From Streptomyces sp. NBC_01244 (GTDB taxonomy: Bacteria; Actinomycetota; Actinomycetes; Streptomycetales; Streptomycetaceae), in assembly GCF_035987325.1 (NCBI RefSeq), contig NZ_CP108488.1, positions 6,324,001 to 6,388,000 on the forward strand: DNA of 64,000 nucleotides, written 5' to 3'. Both the position numbers and the translations under genes were made by a program. Below the pieces are notes generated by a model. The model had not been told where the DNA came from. It saw nothing but the letters and a program-made list of their open reading frames with translations, and searched no databases. Numbering within the stretch: position 1 is the stretch's first letter; each line of letters begins with the position of its first letter. Of this stretch, positions 1-8,693 are shown in pieces.

Positions 1-1321
1 CGTCGTAGAAGCCGCTCTCGCCGAGCAGCATGTTCGCGACGATGCGCAGGAACTCGCCGGAGGCCGCGCCCTGGATGACCCGGTGGTCGTAGGTCGAGGT
101 CAGGGTCATGACCTTGGAGATGCCCAGCTTGTTCAGGGTGTCCTGCGAGGTGCCCTGGAACTCGGCGGGGTAGTCCATGGAGCCGACGCCCATGATGACC
201 GACTGTCCGGGCATCAGGCGGGGCACGGAGTGGACGGTGCCCAGGCCGCCGGGGTTGGTGAGGGAGACCGTCACCCCGGTGAAGTCGTCCATCGTCAGCT
301 TGCCGATGCGGGCCCGGCGGACGATGTCCTCGTAGGCCTGCCAGAACTCGAAGAAGTTGAGGGTCTCGGCCTTCTTGATGCCGGCGACGACGAGCTGGCG
401 GTCGCCGTTGGGCTTCACCAGGTCGATCGCGAGACCGAAGTTGATGTGCTCCGGCTTGACCAGGGTCGGCTTGCCGTCCTTCTCCGCGAAGGAGTAGTTC
501 ATCGACGGCATGGCCTTGATGGCCTGCACCATCGCGTAGCCGATGAGGTGGGTGAAGGAGATCTTCCCGCCCCGGGCGCGCTTCAGGTGGTTGTTGATGA
601 CGATGCGGTTGTCGAACAGCAGCTTCACCGGGACGGCGCGGACGGACGTGGCCGTCGGCACCTCGAGGGAGGCGTTCATGTTCTTGACCACGGCAGCCGC
701 CGGGCCGCGGAGCGTCACCAGTTCGGGGCCGGCAGGGGCCTCGGAGGTGGGCGCGGCGTTAGTCGCTCCAGTGGAGCCGGTGCTTGCACCGGGGGGCGCG
801 GCCTTTTGGGGGGCTACGGAAGCGGGGACGGCGGCGGGAGCCGGGGCCTGGGAGGCGGGGGCAGCCGGTGCGGCGGCGGCCGGGGCCTGGGAGGTGACAG
901 TCACAGCAGGGGCACCAGAGGGGGTGGCAGGTACAGGGGCAGGTGCTGACACGGGCGTCGTGGGCGCGGCGCCGGGGGTGGCCGGCGTGACCGCCCCCGT
1001 GGCGGCGGCGTCGGAAGCCTGCGGGGCCGTGGCGGTGACGGGGGTGGCGGCCTGTGCGGAGGCGCCGTCCGTCGTCGTCGCGGCGGGGGGTGCGGGCCGG
1101 TCCGTGGGCTTATCCGCCTTCACCGGAGCGACAGCGCCACCCGGCTTGTAGTCGGCGAAGAAGTCCCACCAGGCCCGGTCGACCGAGTTCGGGTCCTGGA
1201 GGTACTGCTGATAGATCTCGTCGACGAGCCACTCATTCGCGCCGAAGCCTGGGGCGGGGTTCTTCCCGCCTGCTCCTGCTTCGGTCGTGGTGCTCGAGTT
1301 ACTGGGGGACTGTGGCGACAC
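1..1321 (-). CDS. kgd: Multifunctional 2-oxoglutarate decarboxylase/dehydrogenase (Kgd/SucA), N-terminal part
   Basis: The first 440 residues of the actinobacterial alpha-ketoglutarate decarboxylase/E1-E2 fusion enzyme of the TCA cycle; the gene runs off the left edge, so the thiamine-diphosphate E1 domain is not visible. The GTG start at 1321 gives an N-terminus beginning SPQSPSN, and an AG-rich ribosome binding site (GGAAGAGGG) precedes it. The order is an N-terminal helper segment ([20 protein letters not shown], about residues 25-45), a long Ala/Pro-rich flexible linker (about residues 60-190), then an E2-like acyltransferase domain ending in [11 protein letters not shown] near residue 411. 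In that motif the Asp of classical E2 enzymes (DHRxxDG) is Gln, as in mycobacterial Kgd. The low-complexity linker is normal for this family in Streptomyces. Confidence 0.95.
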   Translation of the reverse strand, partial: MSPQSPSNSSTTTEAGAGGKNPAPGFGANEWLVDEIYQQYLQDPNSVDRAWWDFFADYKPGGAVAPVKADKPTDRPAPPAATTTDGASAQAATPVTATAPQASDAAATGAVTPATPGAAPTTPVSAPAPVPATPSGAPAVTVTSQAPAAAAPAAPASQAPAPAAVPASVAPQKAAPPGASTGSTGATNAAPTSEAPAGPELVTLRGPAAAVVKNMNASLEVPTATSVRAVPVKLLFDNRIVINNHLKRARGGKISFTHLIGYAMVQAIKAMPSMNYSFAEKDGKPTLVKPEHINFGLAIDLVKPNGDRQLVVAGIKKAETLNFFEFWQAYEDIVRRARIGKLTMDDFTGVTVSLTNPGGLGTVHSVPRLMPGQSVIMGVGSMDYPAEFQGTSQDTLNKLGISKVMTLTSTYDHRVIQGAASGEFLRIVANMLLGESGFYD

Positions 1322-1578
1322 GGCGGCAACCGCCCTCTTCCGCTTCACAAGGTATGGACAGCGGGAATAAAGGCTACGCCTCCTGGGCCGTGAGATGCAG
1401 ACCGGGCGGGACATACGTCATGTAGGTCACATCGAACGGCGGGTTTCACCACCTGGAATGGCGGGAAACAAGCGTGGTTCGGGCAGGAGGCACCGCGGTT
1501 GCGGCCCCCTGGCTTCGCACCCCTGACGGACCCCGGCGCATGTGGCCGAGATCATGTCCTTCCCACTAGAACCCTACG

Positions 1579-2673
1579 TCAACTCGGCGCCTGCGAGCTG
1601 CCCGGAAGCGTGACGAGGATCCGGCAGCCCCGCGATGATTCGGCCACTCCGATGTGCCCCCCGTGCAGGCCGACCGCCCACCGGGCGATGGCCAGGCCCA
1701 GGCCCGTGCCCCCGTCGCCGCCCCTCGCGCTGCCCCGGTTGAACCGCTCGAAGACCCGGTGGCGCTCCGCCTCCGGAATTCCGGGACCTTCGTCCCGGAC
1801 CTCCAGCTCCAGGCTTCCGGGCGCGTCGCCCGCCCGGGCGTGGACCGTGACCCGGCCGTGCGGGGGGCTGTGCTTGACCGCGTTGTCGATCAGGTTCGCC
1901 ACCACCTGGTGCAGCCGCTCGGCGTCCGCGTACGCCGTCAGGTCCGGCGGGGACACGTCCAGGTGGAGGTGGACGTCGTTGCGGGTGTGCCCGCCCGAGC
2001 CGGAGGACAGCCCCGGCCGGCCGGCCGCCGCCAGGCCCGACTCCTTCAGCACCCCCGACAGGTACGGCCACACCTCGAAGCGGCGGGCCCGTAGCGGCAC
2101 CACCCCGTTGTCGACGCGGGAGAGGTCCAGCAGGGTCTCCACCAGCCGGCCGAGCCGCTCGGTCTGCTTCAGGGCCGTGCGCATGGTCTCCGGATCGGCG
2201 GCGGAGACCCCGTCCACCACGTTCTCCAGTACCGCCCGCAGGGCCGCGATCGGGGTGCGCAGCTCGTGCGAGACGTTGGCGACGAGCTCCTTGCGGTGCC
2301 GGTCCACCGCCTCCAGGTCGTCCGCCATCAGATTGATCGTGGCGGCCAGGTCGCCCAGCTCGTCGCGGCGGCCCGCCCCGCGCACCCGGCGCGTGTAGTC
2401 CCCGTGGGATATCGCACGGGCCACGGTGGTCATGTCGTCCAGCGGCGCCGTCAGGCTGTGCGCCACGAACTGGGTGATCAGCATCGAGGCGATCACCGAG
2501 AACACCGTGATGAACCGCACCTCGGTGGCCGTGCGCAGGGCCACCATCAGCAGACCCGTGGTGATGAAGACCGACACCACCACGAGCGTGCCCAGCTTGG
2601 TCTTGATCGAGAACGGGGAGAAGGGCCGCAGCACCCCGGGCGGCCGCTGCCCCGTCGGCCGGTAGCCGCTCAC
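1579..2673 (-). CDS. Two-component sensor histidine kinase
   Basis: Membrane sensor kinase of 364 residues. Two closely spaced hydrophobic segments lie near residues 25-65, with almost no extracytoplasmic loop, so the signal is probably membrane-borne or cytoplasmic. They are followed by a HAMP segment, a HisKA motif with the phosphorylated His (VSHELRTP), an N box (NLIDNAVKHSP), a G1 box (DEGPGIPE) and a G2 box (GGTGLGLAIA). The start chosen is GTG at 2673, which overlaps the TGA of the upstream response regulator (GTGA). This discards about 60 upstream residues that belong to another frame of the regulator. Stop-start overlap implies translational coupling with the regulator. The stimulus cannot be read from the sequence. 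Confidence 0.9.
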   Translation of the reverse strand: MSGYRPTGQRPPGVLRPFSPFSIKTKLGTLVVVSVFITTGLLMVALRTATEVRFITVFSVIASMLITQFVAHSLTAPLDDMTTVARAISHGDYTRRVRGAGRRDELGDLAATINLMADDLEAVDRHRKELVANVSHELRTPIAALRAVLENVVDGVSAADPETMRTALKQTERLGRLVETLLDLSRVDNGVVPLRARRFEVWPYLSGVLKESGLAAAGRPGLSSGSGGHTRNDVHLHLDVSPPDLTAYADAERLHQVVANLIDNAVKHSPPHGRVTVHARAGDAPGSLELEVRDEGPGIPEAERHRVFERFNRGSARGGDGGTGLGLAIARWAVGLHGGHIGVAESSRGCRILVTLPGSSQAPS

Positions 2674-3413
2674 GGCTGCGCCGGGGTCTCCAGGGCGTAC
2701 CCGACGCCGTGGACCGTACGGATCCGCTCGGCGCCGATCTTCCGGCGCAACGCCTTGATGTGGCTGTCGACCGTACGGGTCCCGGACGCGTCGGCCCAGT
2801 CCCACACCTCGGCGAGCAACTGCTCCCGCGAGAGCACCGCCCGCGGGGTCCCCGCCAGGCACACCAGCAGGTCGAACTCCGTCGGCGTCAGGTGCACGTC
2901 CTCGGAGTGCACCCGCACCCGGCGCTGCGCGTGGTCGATCTCCAGATCGCCCAGCCGCAGCGTGGCCCCGCGCGGGGCGTGCGCGGCCAGCGTGGCCCGC
3001 TCCACCCGCCGCAGCAGTACGTGGACCCGCGCGGCCAGCTCGCGCATCGAGAAGGGCTTCGTCATGTAGTCGTCGGCGCCGACCCCGAGGCCGACGAGCA
3101 TGTCGGTCTCGTCGTCCCGGGCGGTGAGCATGAGCACCGGAACGGGCCGCTGCGCCTGGACCCGGCGGCAGACCTCCAGGCCGTCGAAGCCCGGCAGCAT
3201 GACGTCCAGGACCAGCAGCTCCGGCAGCCAGCTCTCGGCCGCGGCGACGGCCGCCGGCCCGTCCGCCGCCGTCTGGACCTGGAAGCCCTCGGCGCGGAGC
3301 CGGGCCGCGATGGCCTCCGCGATGGTGTGGTCGTCCTCGACGACGAGTACCCGGCGCTGCGCGCCGGGGGTGGCCGCGGCGCCGTTGTGGGTCGTGGTGT
3401 GCGTTTGTTCCAT
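2670..3413 (-). CDS. OmpR/PhoB-type DNA-binding response regulator
   Basis: A 247-residue response regulator. The receiver domain begins RVLVVEDDH near residue 20, carries the phospho-acceptor Asp in LLVLDVMLPGFDG and the conserved Lys in MTKPFSMRELAARV. A C-terminal winged helix (transcriptional regulatory C domain) ends with RTVDSHIKALRRKIG and VHGVGYALE, typical of the OmpR/PhoB class. The ATG at 3413 (MEQTHTT) is preceded by a GGGGCGGG ribosome binding site and starts just before the receiver fold; longer in-frame starts add only low-complexity sequence. It is cotranscribed with and overlaps the histidine kinase downstream, so they form one two-component system. Confidence 0.93.
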   Translation of the reverse strand: MEQTHTTTHNGAAATPGAQRRVLVVEDDHTIAEAIAARLRAEGFQVQTAADGPAAVAAAESWLPELLVLDVMLPGFDGLEVCRRVQAQRPVPVLMLTARDDETDMLVGLGVGADDYMTKPFSMRELAARVHVLLRRVERATLAAHAPRGATLRLGDLEIDHAQRRVRVHSEDVHLTPTEFDLLVCLAGTPRAVLSREQLLAEVWDWADASGTRTVDSHIKALRRKIGAERIRTVHGVGYALETPAQP

Positions 3414-3535
3414 GTCCCGCCCCTGAAGATCCCGCGTGGTAGGGGTGCAGCGTAGAGGAGCGGTCGGGCTCCGGCTATGACGGGTTCGCTGCGCGGGTTC
3501 GTTGCCGGGGCCTCTGCCCCCGGACCTGCGGTTCA

Positions 3536-3575
3536 AACGCCAGGCGGGGCTGGAAAATCCAGCCCCGCCGGCGTT
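3536..3575. terminator. Hairpin downstream of the GH3 gene, part of a dispersed intergenic repeat
   Basis: An inverted repeat with arms of about 18 bases (one bulged base) around an AAA loop; the arms carry GGCGGGGCTGGA and TCCAGCCCCGCC. It lies 116 bp past the stop of the GH3 glycosidase on the minus strand and upstream of the response regulator. It is followed by GGTCCGGGGCGGAGCCCCGG, a sequence that recurs near 36.7-36.9 kb. Confidence 0.65.
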
Positions 3576-3690
3576 GGAGGCGCGCGGTCCGGGGCGGAGC
3601 CCCGGGGTCTTACGGGTCCGGGCGGGAGCCCGGGGAACGGAGGAAGGACGGGTAGGGGGCTCCGCCCCGCAGGGCTACAGGGCTACGGGG

Positions 3691-5496
3691 CTACAGGGTC
3701 AGGCCGTGGCCGTGCGGGAACACCGGGTTCTCGGTGTCGTTCGGGACGTCCGGGCGGGAGGCCGCCACCGCCGCCATCGAACGCGGGAGCTCGAAGGGCA
3801 GGCGCCCCCCGGCCGCGGCCCGGCCGAAGGCCACGTCCAGGAGGGCGGCGTCGGACGCCCCGTAGTCCGCGATCAGCGCGGCCGCCCGCTCCGCGATCTC
3901 GGGGATCACCGCGGCCCGCTCCAGGTTGATGCAGACCAGGGTCGGGACGGCGTCCAGGAGGGACAGGATCTCGGTGAGCTCCGCCTCGGGGAAGGCCAGC
4001 GAACCCGAGTGGAAGAAGGACTCGAAGATGTTGCTGCGGGGCTCGTGCGGGGTGCGCAGCCGCAGCACCGCCAGGTCCGCCTCGGCCGGGTCGGACACGA
4101 GTTCCCCGTACGCCGCCGCGACGTCCGCGTCCACGTCCTTGACGTACAGCTTCGGCCGGCCGGAGACCGGCAGGGTCTCCCCGGTGTTGGTGAGCACCGT
4201 CAGGGAACGCCGCTGGGCCGCGGCGCCGGCCGCCGCGAAGTCGGCGCGGCCGACCGTCTCGGCCGCCGCGTCCGGGTCCACGTACGGGTTCTCGAACAGG
4301 CCGAGGACGAACTTCTCGCGCAGCAGGCGGCGTACGGACGCGTCGATCCGAGCCTCGGTGACCCGGCCCGAGCGGACCAGCTCCACGATGACGGCGGGGC
4401 ACTGCTCGCCGCCGAACTGGTCCGAGCCCGCCTCCAGCGCGCGGGCCGCCCGCTCGGACACGCTCAGGTGCTCCAGGCCCCAGGCGCGGGCCGGGTGCGG
4501 CTCGCCGAAGATCGTCGATTCGGTGAGCAGGCCCCAGTCGGTGCACACGATGCCCTGGAAGCCGAGCTCCTCGCGGAGCAGGCCCGTCACGACGCCCTTG
4601 TTGAAGCCGAAGCCGACCTCTTCCCAGTCGGTGCCGATGGGCTGCCCGTAGTACGGCATCATCTGCGAGCAGCCGGCCGCGATGGCCGCCTTGAAGGGCT
4701 CCAGGTGGTGCTCGCGCATCCCGCCCGGGTAGATCTGCTCCTTGCCGTGCGCGAAGTGCGGGTCCTCGCCGTCCTTCTGCGGGCCGCCGCCGGGGAAGTG
4801 CTTGACCATCGCGGAGACCGAGGCCGCGCCGAGCGTCTCGCCCTGCAGGCCCCGTACGTAGGCCTGTACGAGCTCGCCCGTCAGCTTCGCGTCCGAGCCG
4901 AAGGTGCCCGACTGGCGGGCCCAGCGCGGCTCCGTGGCCAGGTCGATCTGCGGGTGCAGGGCGACGCGGAAGCCGACGGAGAGGTACTCGCGCCGCATGA
5001 TGTCGGCGAACTCGAAGACCAGCTCCGGGTCGCCTATCGCGGCGAGGCCGATCGCCTCGGGCCAGGCGGAGAAGGCGCCGGCGTTGAAGGAGGCGCCGAC
5101 GTTGTCGGTGAAAGAGTGCCGGGGGTCGGTGGACAGGGTCACCGGGATGCCGAGGCGGGTGCCGGCGGCCATCTCCTGGACGGCGTTCTGCCACAGCGCC
5201 ATCTCGCGGGCGCCGTAGCTGCCGAGCAGGTTGAAGTGGGTGAGGTGGCGGCCCTCGATCAGCTCGGGGGTGGCGAACGGGAGGATCGAGCCGTCGGTCT
5301 CGGTGACCGGGGTGCCGTCCGCGTTCATCATCAGCATGGAGTGGAAGAGCTGGCCGGCCTTCTCCTCCAGGGTCATGCGGGACAGCAGGTCCTCGACGCG
5401 CCGGTCCACGGGGAGGGAGGCGTCCCGGTAGGGGAGGGGGGCGGCGGGGTCGGTGGGGGCGGCCGGGGTGGCCGGGGTGCTCGGAGTGGCGTTCAT
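3691..5496 (-). CDS. Glycoside hydrolase family 3 (beta-glycosidase-like)
   Basis: A 601-residue GH3 enzyme that should hydrolyse beta-linked glycosides. Visible GH3 marks are the N-terminal DLLSRMTLEEKAGQ, the substrate loop KHFPGGG, and the nucleophile segment VCTDWG (Asp where other members have SDW). A second alpha/beta domain follows, containing LPFELPRSM. No signal peptide is seen, so it probably acts in the cytoplasm on sugars brought in by the adjacent MFS carrier. The ATG at 5496 has an AGGAG site 7 nt upstream. An alternative in-frame ATG at 5667 would overlap the carrier stop as ATGA and add a 57-residue Pro/Ala-rich extension, but it lacks a good ribosome binding site. Probably controlled by the divergent TetR regulator. 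Confidence 0.9.
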   Translation of the reverse strand: MNATPSTPATPAAPTDPAAPLPYRDASLPVDRRVEDLLSRMTLEEKAGQLFHSMLMMNADGTPVTETDGSILPFATPELIEGRHLTHFNLLGSYGAREMALWQNAVQEMAAGTRLGIPVTLSTDPRHSFTDNVGASFNAGAFSAWPEAIGLAAIGDPELVFEFADIMRREYLSVGFRVALHPQIDLATEPRWARQSGTFGSDAKLTGELVQAYVRGLQGETLGAASVSAMVKHFPGGGPQKDGEDPHFAHGKEQIYPGGMREHHLEPFKAAIAAGCSQMMPYYGQPIGTDWEEVGFGFNKGVVTGLLREELGFQGIVCTDWGLLTESTIFGEPHPARAWGLEHLSVSERAARALEAGSDQFGGEQCPAVIVELVRSGRVTEARIDASVRRLLREKFVLGLFENPYVDPDAAAETVGRADFAAAGAAAQRRSLTVLTNTGETLPVSGRPKLYVKDVDADVAAAYGELVSDPAEADLAVLRLRTPHEPRSNIFESFFHSGSLAFPEAELTEILSLLDAVPTLVCINLERAAVIPEIAERAAALIADYGASDAALLDVAFGRAAAGGRLPFELPRSMAAVAASRPDVPNDTENPVFPHGHGLTL

Positions 5497-5663
5497 GGCG
5501 GGGCTCCTGAGGGGGTCGGTCGCGCGGGAGGTAGTGGGAGCGGGCGTGGGAGCGGGGGTGGGGGCGTGTGCGGGGGAGGCGGTGAAGGCGGGGGCGGTCG
5601 CGGGGGTGGGCGGCTGATCGGGGCCGGGTGCGCGGGCGACGGTGGGCCCGGCCGGGCGGGCGG

Positions 5664-7022
5664 TCATCTGACCGAGCGGATCAGTTGGACGAGGGCGGCG
5701 CCGACGGCCGCCGCGATGCCGCCGAAGAGGAAGAGGGCGCCGTAGTTGCCCCCTCCGCCGATGGCGAGGACGAACGGCGCGAGCATCGGGACGAGGGACT
5801 GCGGGAGGGCGTTGGCGATGTTGAGGACGCCCATGTCCTTGGCGGCCGTCTCCGGGTCGGGCAGGACGGCGGCGGCGAGCGCCACGTCGACCGCGAGGTA
5901 GAGGCCCTCGCCGAAGCCGAAGACGGCCACGGCGAAGAGGAACATCCCGAAGGTGCCCGCGGTGGCGATCAGCAGCAGCCCGACGCCGATGACGAAGGCG
6001 GAGGCGAGCACGAAGGGCTTGCGGCGGCCGGTGGCGTCGGACAGCCAGCCACCGGCGAGGGAGCCGGCCACCACACCGCCGACGGTGACCAGGGTGGTGG
6101 TGAACATCTTCGAGGCGACCTCGCCCTCGGCGACCCCGAGGCGGTCCATCAGGAAGTACACCTGGTAGCTGGTCACGCAAGCGATGCCGATGAAGACCAG
6201 GAAACGGCTCGCGAAGTTCCACGAGTAGTCGGGGTTCTTGCGCGGATTCACCCAGAAGCTGCGCAGGAACTCCCTGAAGCCGTACGGGGCCACGGACTCG
6301 GCACGGGCCGGCCGGTCGGGCATCACGGCGGCCAGCACGCACACCCCGAGGACGCCGACGACGGCCGGGACGATGAAGGCCAGCGCCATGTTGTCCGTGA
6401 AGAGCTGTGCGAGGAAGCTGCCCGCCACCATCGAGACGGACAGCATCATGCCGACCATGCCGGAGACGCGGCCGCGCTGGTGGTCCGGGATCAGGTCCGG
6501 GATGCAGGCGGTGACCATGCACAGGGCGGCGTTGCAGCCGAGCTGCGCGATGGCCCAGCCGATGAGCAGCGTGGTGACGCTGGAACCGAGCCCGACGACG
6601 GTCAGCCCGACGGCGGCGACCGCCATGCCGCCCACGAGCCAGGGGCGGCGGCGGCCGAACCGGCTGGTCGTGCGGTCGGAGAGGGCACCGAAGAGGGGGT
6701 TGCCGACGAGGGCGAGAAGCGCTCCGACGGAGAGCACCTTGCCGAGGGCGGCGCCGCGCTCCGCCTCGGGGACGATCTGGGCCACGCGCAGGGCGAGGGT
6801 CACCACGATCGGGGTGAAGACGGCGATGCAGACGCCGAGCTGGGCGGCGACCAGGCCGAAGATCAGCTTGGCGGGGGCGTCGGCGGGCGCGTCGGCCGGG
6901 GCATGGGCCGGGGCATGGGCCGGGAGGGCTGCCGGGGCGCCGGCCGGGGCGATGACCGGCGTGGCCGGATCGGGGCGGTCGGTGGCATCGAGTGCGCTTC
7001 CGGGGTCCTGCGTGAGCGGCAT
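5664..7022 (-). CDS. MFS sugar transporter, GPH/SLC45-like
   Basis: A 452-residue membrane carrier with about 12 hydrophobic segments. The loop after TM2 reads GALSDRTTSRFGRRRPWL, the hallmark of glycoside-pentoside-hexuronide and related sugar symporters. The related loop GGWLSDATGRRKPF sits between TM8 and TM9. A TTG at 7034 could extend the frame, but the ATG at 7022 is preceded by GGAG at the right spacing, so it is preferred. The N-terminal 45 residues are an Ala/Pro-rich tail (repeats of PAHAPADA). It precedes the GH3 gene by 167 bp on the same strand, consistent with an uptake-and-hydrolysis unit for an oligosaccharide or glycoside whose identity cannot be read. Confidence 0.9.
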   Translation of the reverse strand: MPLTQDPGSALDATDRPDPATPVIAPAGAPAALPAHAPAHAPADAPADAPAKLIFGLVAAQLGVCIAVFTPIVVTLALRVAQIVPEAERGAALGKVLSVGALLALVGNPLFGALSDRTTSRFGRRRPWLVGGMAVAAVGLTVVGLGSSVTTLLIGWAIAQLGCNAALCMVTACIPDLIPDHQRGRVSGMVGMMLSVSMVAGSFLAQLFTDNMALAFIVPAVVGVLGVCVLAAVMPDRPARAESVAPYGFREFLRSFWVNPRKNPDYSWNFASRFLVFIGIACVTSYQVYFLMDRLGVAEGEVASKMFTTTLVTVGGVVAGSLAGGWLSDATGRRKPFVLASAFVIGVGLLLIATAGTFGMFLFAVAVFGFGEGLYLAVDVALAAAVLPDPETAAKDMGVLNIANALPQSLVPMLAPFVLAIGGGGNYGALFLFGGIAAAVGAALVQLIRSVR

Positions 7023-7081
7023 GGGTGGCTCCAACGTCTCCGCGTCGGCCTCGTCGCCGACCGGGCGGTTTCACCGTAGGC

Positions 7082-7111
7082 GCGAAAACCGTGCACCCAC
7101 TAGGTTTTCGC
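7082..7111. promoter_or_regulatory. Perfect palindromic operator between MFS and TetR genes
   Basis: GCGAAAACC - 12 nt - GGTTTTCGC, a perfect 9-bp inverted repeat in the 149-bp divergent intergenic region. It stands about 60 bp upstream of each start codon. A smaller imperfect palindrome, AGTGA-N6-TCACT, follows at 7114-7129. The position and AT-rich core are as expected for the operator of the adjacent TetR repressor. Confidence 0.7.
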
Positions 7112-7158
7112 ATAGTGAGCTGGATCACTCCATCGGGATGGGCGGAAACAGTCGGGTT

Positions 7159-7164
7159 TAGGGT
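7159..7164 (+). promoter_or_regulatory. -10 hexamer TAGGGT of the TetR gene
   Basis: TAGGGT ends 7 nt before the TetR ATG. There is no strong Shine-Dalgarno other than this purine run, so a leaderless or very short leader transcript is likely. Confidence 0.35.
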
Positions 7165-7171
7165 GGTCCGC

Positions 7172-7831
7172 ATGGCACAGGACAAGGGCCGAACGGCCCC
7201 CAAGGCGGCGGCCGCCCGGGGCGGATACGCGGTGGGCGACGCCCGTCGCCAGAAGATCCTCGACACCGCCGTCGAGCACTTCGCGCAGTGGGGCTTCCAC
7301 GCCTCCTCGCTCGCCCGGATCGCCAACGACTGCGGGATCACCCAGGGCGGCCTGCTGCACCACTTCCGCAGCAAGGAGGACCTGCTGCTGTCCGTCCTGG
7401 CGCAGAGCGAGCAGCACGACGTCGAGCGGCTCTTCGGCGGGTCCGCCGAGGAGGTCGCCTCGGTGGCCGTGCACTTCGCCGCGGTGGTCGCCCTCGCCGA
7501 GGACAACGCCCGCAGACCCGGTCTCGTACGGATGTACAACACGCTCGTCGGCGAGTCCGGGAACCCCGGCCACCCCGCGCACGCCTACTTCCGGCAGCGC
7601 TACGACCGGGTCCTCGGCTACAGCGTCGACCTGCTCCGGGCGGGCGTGGCGCGCGGCGAGGTGCGGCCGGACACGGACTGCGAGGCCGTCGGCCGCGAGA
7701 CCATCGCGGTGATGGACGGCTTCCAGATCCAGTGGGTGCTGGACCCGGAGGGCGTGGACATGGCGGTCCTACTGCGCGGGTACCTGGACCGGCGGCTGCG
7801 GGAGATCACGGTGGCGGGGACGGGGCTGTGA
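7172..7831 (+). CDS. TetR-family repressor of the GH3/MFS unit
   Basis: A 219-residue TetR regulator. The N-terminal DNA-binding domain starts RRQKILDTAVEHFA near residue 24 and has the helix-turn-helix SSLARIANDCGITQGGLLHH, followed by FRSKEDLL. The C-terminal part is the all-helical ligand domain. Divergent orientation to the MFS carrier and glycosidase, with the palindrome 7082-7111 between them, suggests it represses those genes and itself until a sugar ligand binds. The ATG at 7172 is preferred because longer forms read into the intergenic operator. It converges on the lipoprotein gene downstream with a 34-bp gap. Confidence 0.9.
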   Translation: MAQDKGRTAPKAAAARGGYAVGDARRQKILDTAVEHFAQWGFHASSLARIANDCGITQGGLLHHFRSKEDLLLSVLAQSEQHDVERLFGGSAEEVASVAVHFAAVVALAEDNARRPGLVRMYNTLVGESGNPGHPAHAYFRQRYDRVLGYSVDLLRAGVARGEVRPDTDCEAVGRETIAVMDGFQIQWVLDPEGVDMAVLLRGYLDRRLREITVAGTGL

Positions 7832-7865
7832 CGGGCCCTATAGGGGTGGCCTGCTCTTCTACGCT

Positions 7866-8528
7866 TCAGCGGGGCTCGAAGGGCGGCAGGGTGCTCAGGA
7901 CCCCTTCCAGGGGGCGTGGCAGCGTGGTCTGGGCGGCGGCGACCTCGTAGCCGCCGTGCCGGAAGGCGTACGTGAACGCGTCGGAGACCGGATCCTTGGG
8001 CATCGAGATCCGCGGCAGGCGGGGGAAGTCCGCCTTCCGGAGCGCGGTGCGCAGCTTCGTGAGGGCGGCCGCCGAGAGCTTGTCGCGGTCGACCGTCTCG
8101 GCCTTCGCGTTGAGCCGGAGGAACGATCCGTCACCCTTGATGATCAAGGTGCTGGTCTTTCCGGTGATGCCGCCGCTGCGGGTGACCGCGAGGAGGGTCT
8201 CGCCGGCCTCGGGCGCCGAGGCGCTGGGTGCGGGGGCGGGCGCGGAGGTGCTCGGCGCGGGCTGCGGGGCGGGAGCGGTCGTACCGGTGCCCGGGCCCGT
8301 ACTCTGACCGGCGCTCTGACCCGGGGACGGCGTCCCCGGGGCGTCCGTCGAGGTCCCGGACGGGGCGCCGCTCGTGGCGGGGCCGGAGCCGGTGCCGGTG
8401 CTCGCGTTCGGTGCCGGCGAGGCCGCCCCCTCCTTCGACCCGCCGGAGGAGCAACCGCCCAAGGCCGCCACCACGGCCAGTGCCACGGCCGCAGTCGCCA
8501 AACCCACTCGCCCACCACGTGCTCGCAC
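7866..8528 (-). CDS. Secreted lipoprotein, function unknown
   Basis: A 220-residue lipoprotein. The signal peptide is Arg-rich at its N-terminus, then hydrophobic, with the lipobox ALGGC near residue 25. A Ser/Thr/Pro/Gly/Ala-rich, probably disordered linker of about 80 residues follows. The remaining 110 residues form a compact domain (TRSGGITGKTSTLII ... AFTYAFRHGGYEV) resembling the protealysin-inhibitor-like domains of some actinobacterial lipoproteins; I cannot name the family. The GTG at 8528 follows a GGGGTGGG ribosome binding site; a longer frame to 8597 adds no coding-like sequence. Confidence 0.8.
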   Translation of the reverse strand: MRARGGRVGLATAAVALAVVAALGGCSSGGSKEGAASPAPNASTGTGSGPATSGAPSGTSTDAPGTPSPGQSAGQSTGPGTGTTAPAPQPAPSTSAPAPAPSASAPEAGETLLAVTRSGGITGKTSTLIIKGDGSFLRLNAKAETVDRDKLSAAALTKLRTALRKADFPRLPRISMPKDPVSDAFTYAFRHGGYEVAAAQTTLPRPLEGVLSTLPPFEPR

Positions 8529-8693
8529 GTCCCACCCCCGCAGGTAATCCGGCTCGAACCCCGAGTATGGAGTCAGCACCACCCGCACGGATAGCACCCG
8601 GAGGCCGACATCCGCCGCTTCGCCCCTTGGCGCTGGCTGCCGCCGCTCACCGCCCTCGCGCTAGGCCTCTGGGGCCTCGCGCGGGGCGGTTCC

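Noticed and set aside
5497..5667. GH3 start at ATG 5667 overlapping the carrier stop
   Set aside because: It would add a 57-residue Pro/Ala-rich tail and has no ribosome binding site; ATG 5496 has AGGAG.
8610..8612. Annotating the glycosyltransferase from ATC 8610 as a fact
   Set aside because: ATC starts are very rare; kept as a finding instead, with ATG 8694 as the listed start.
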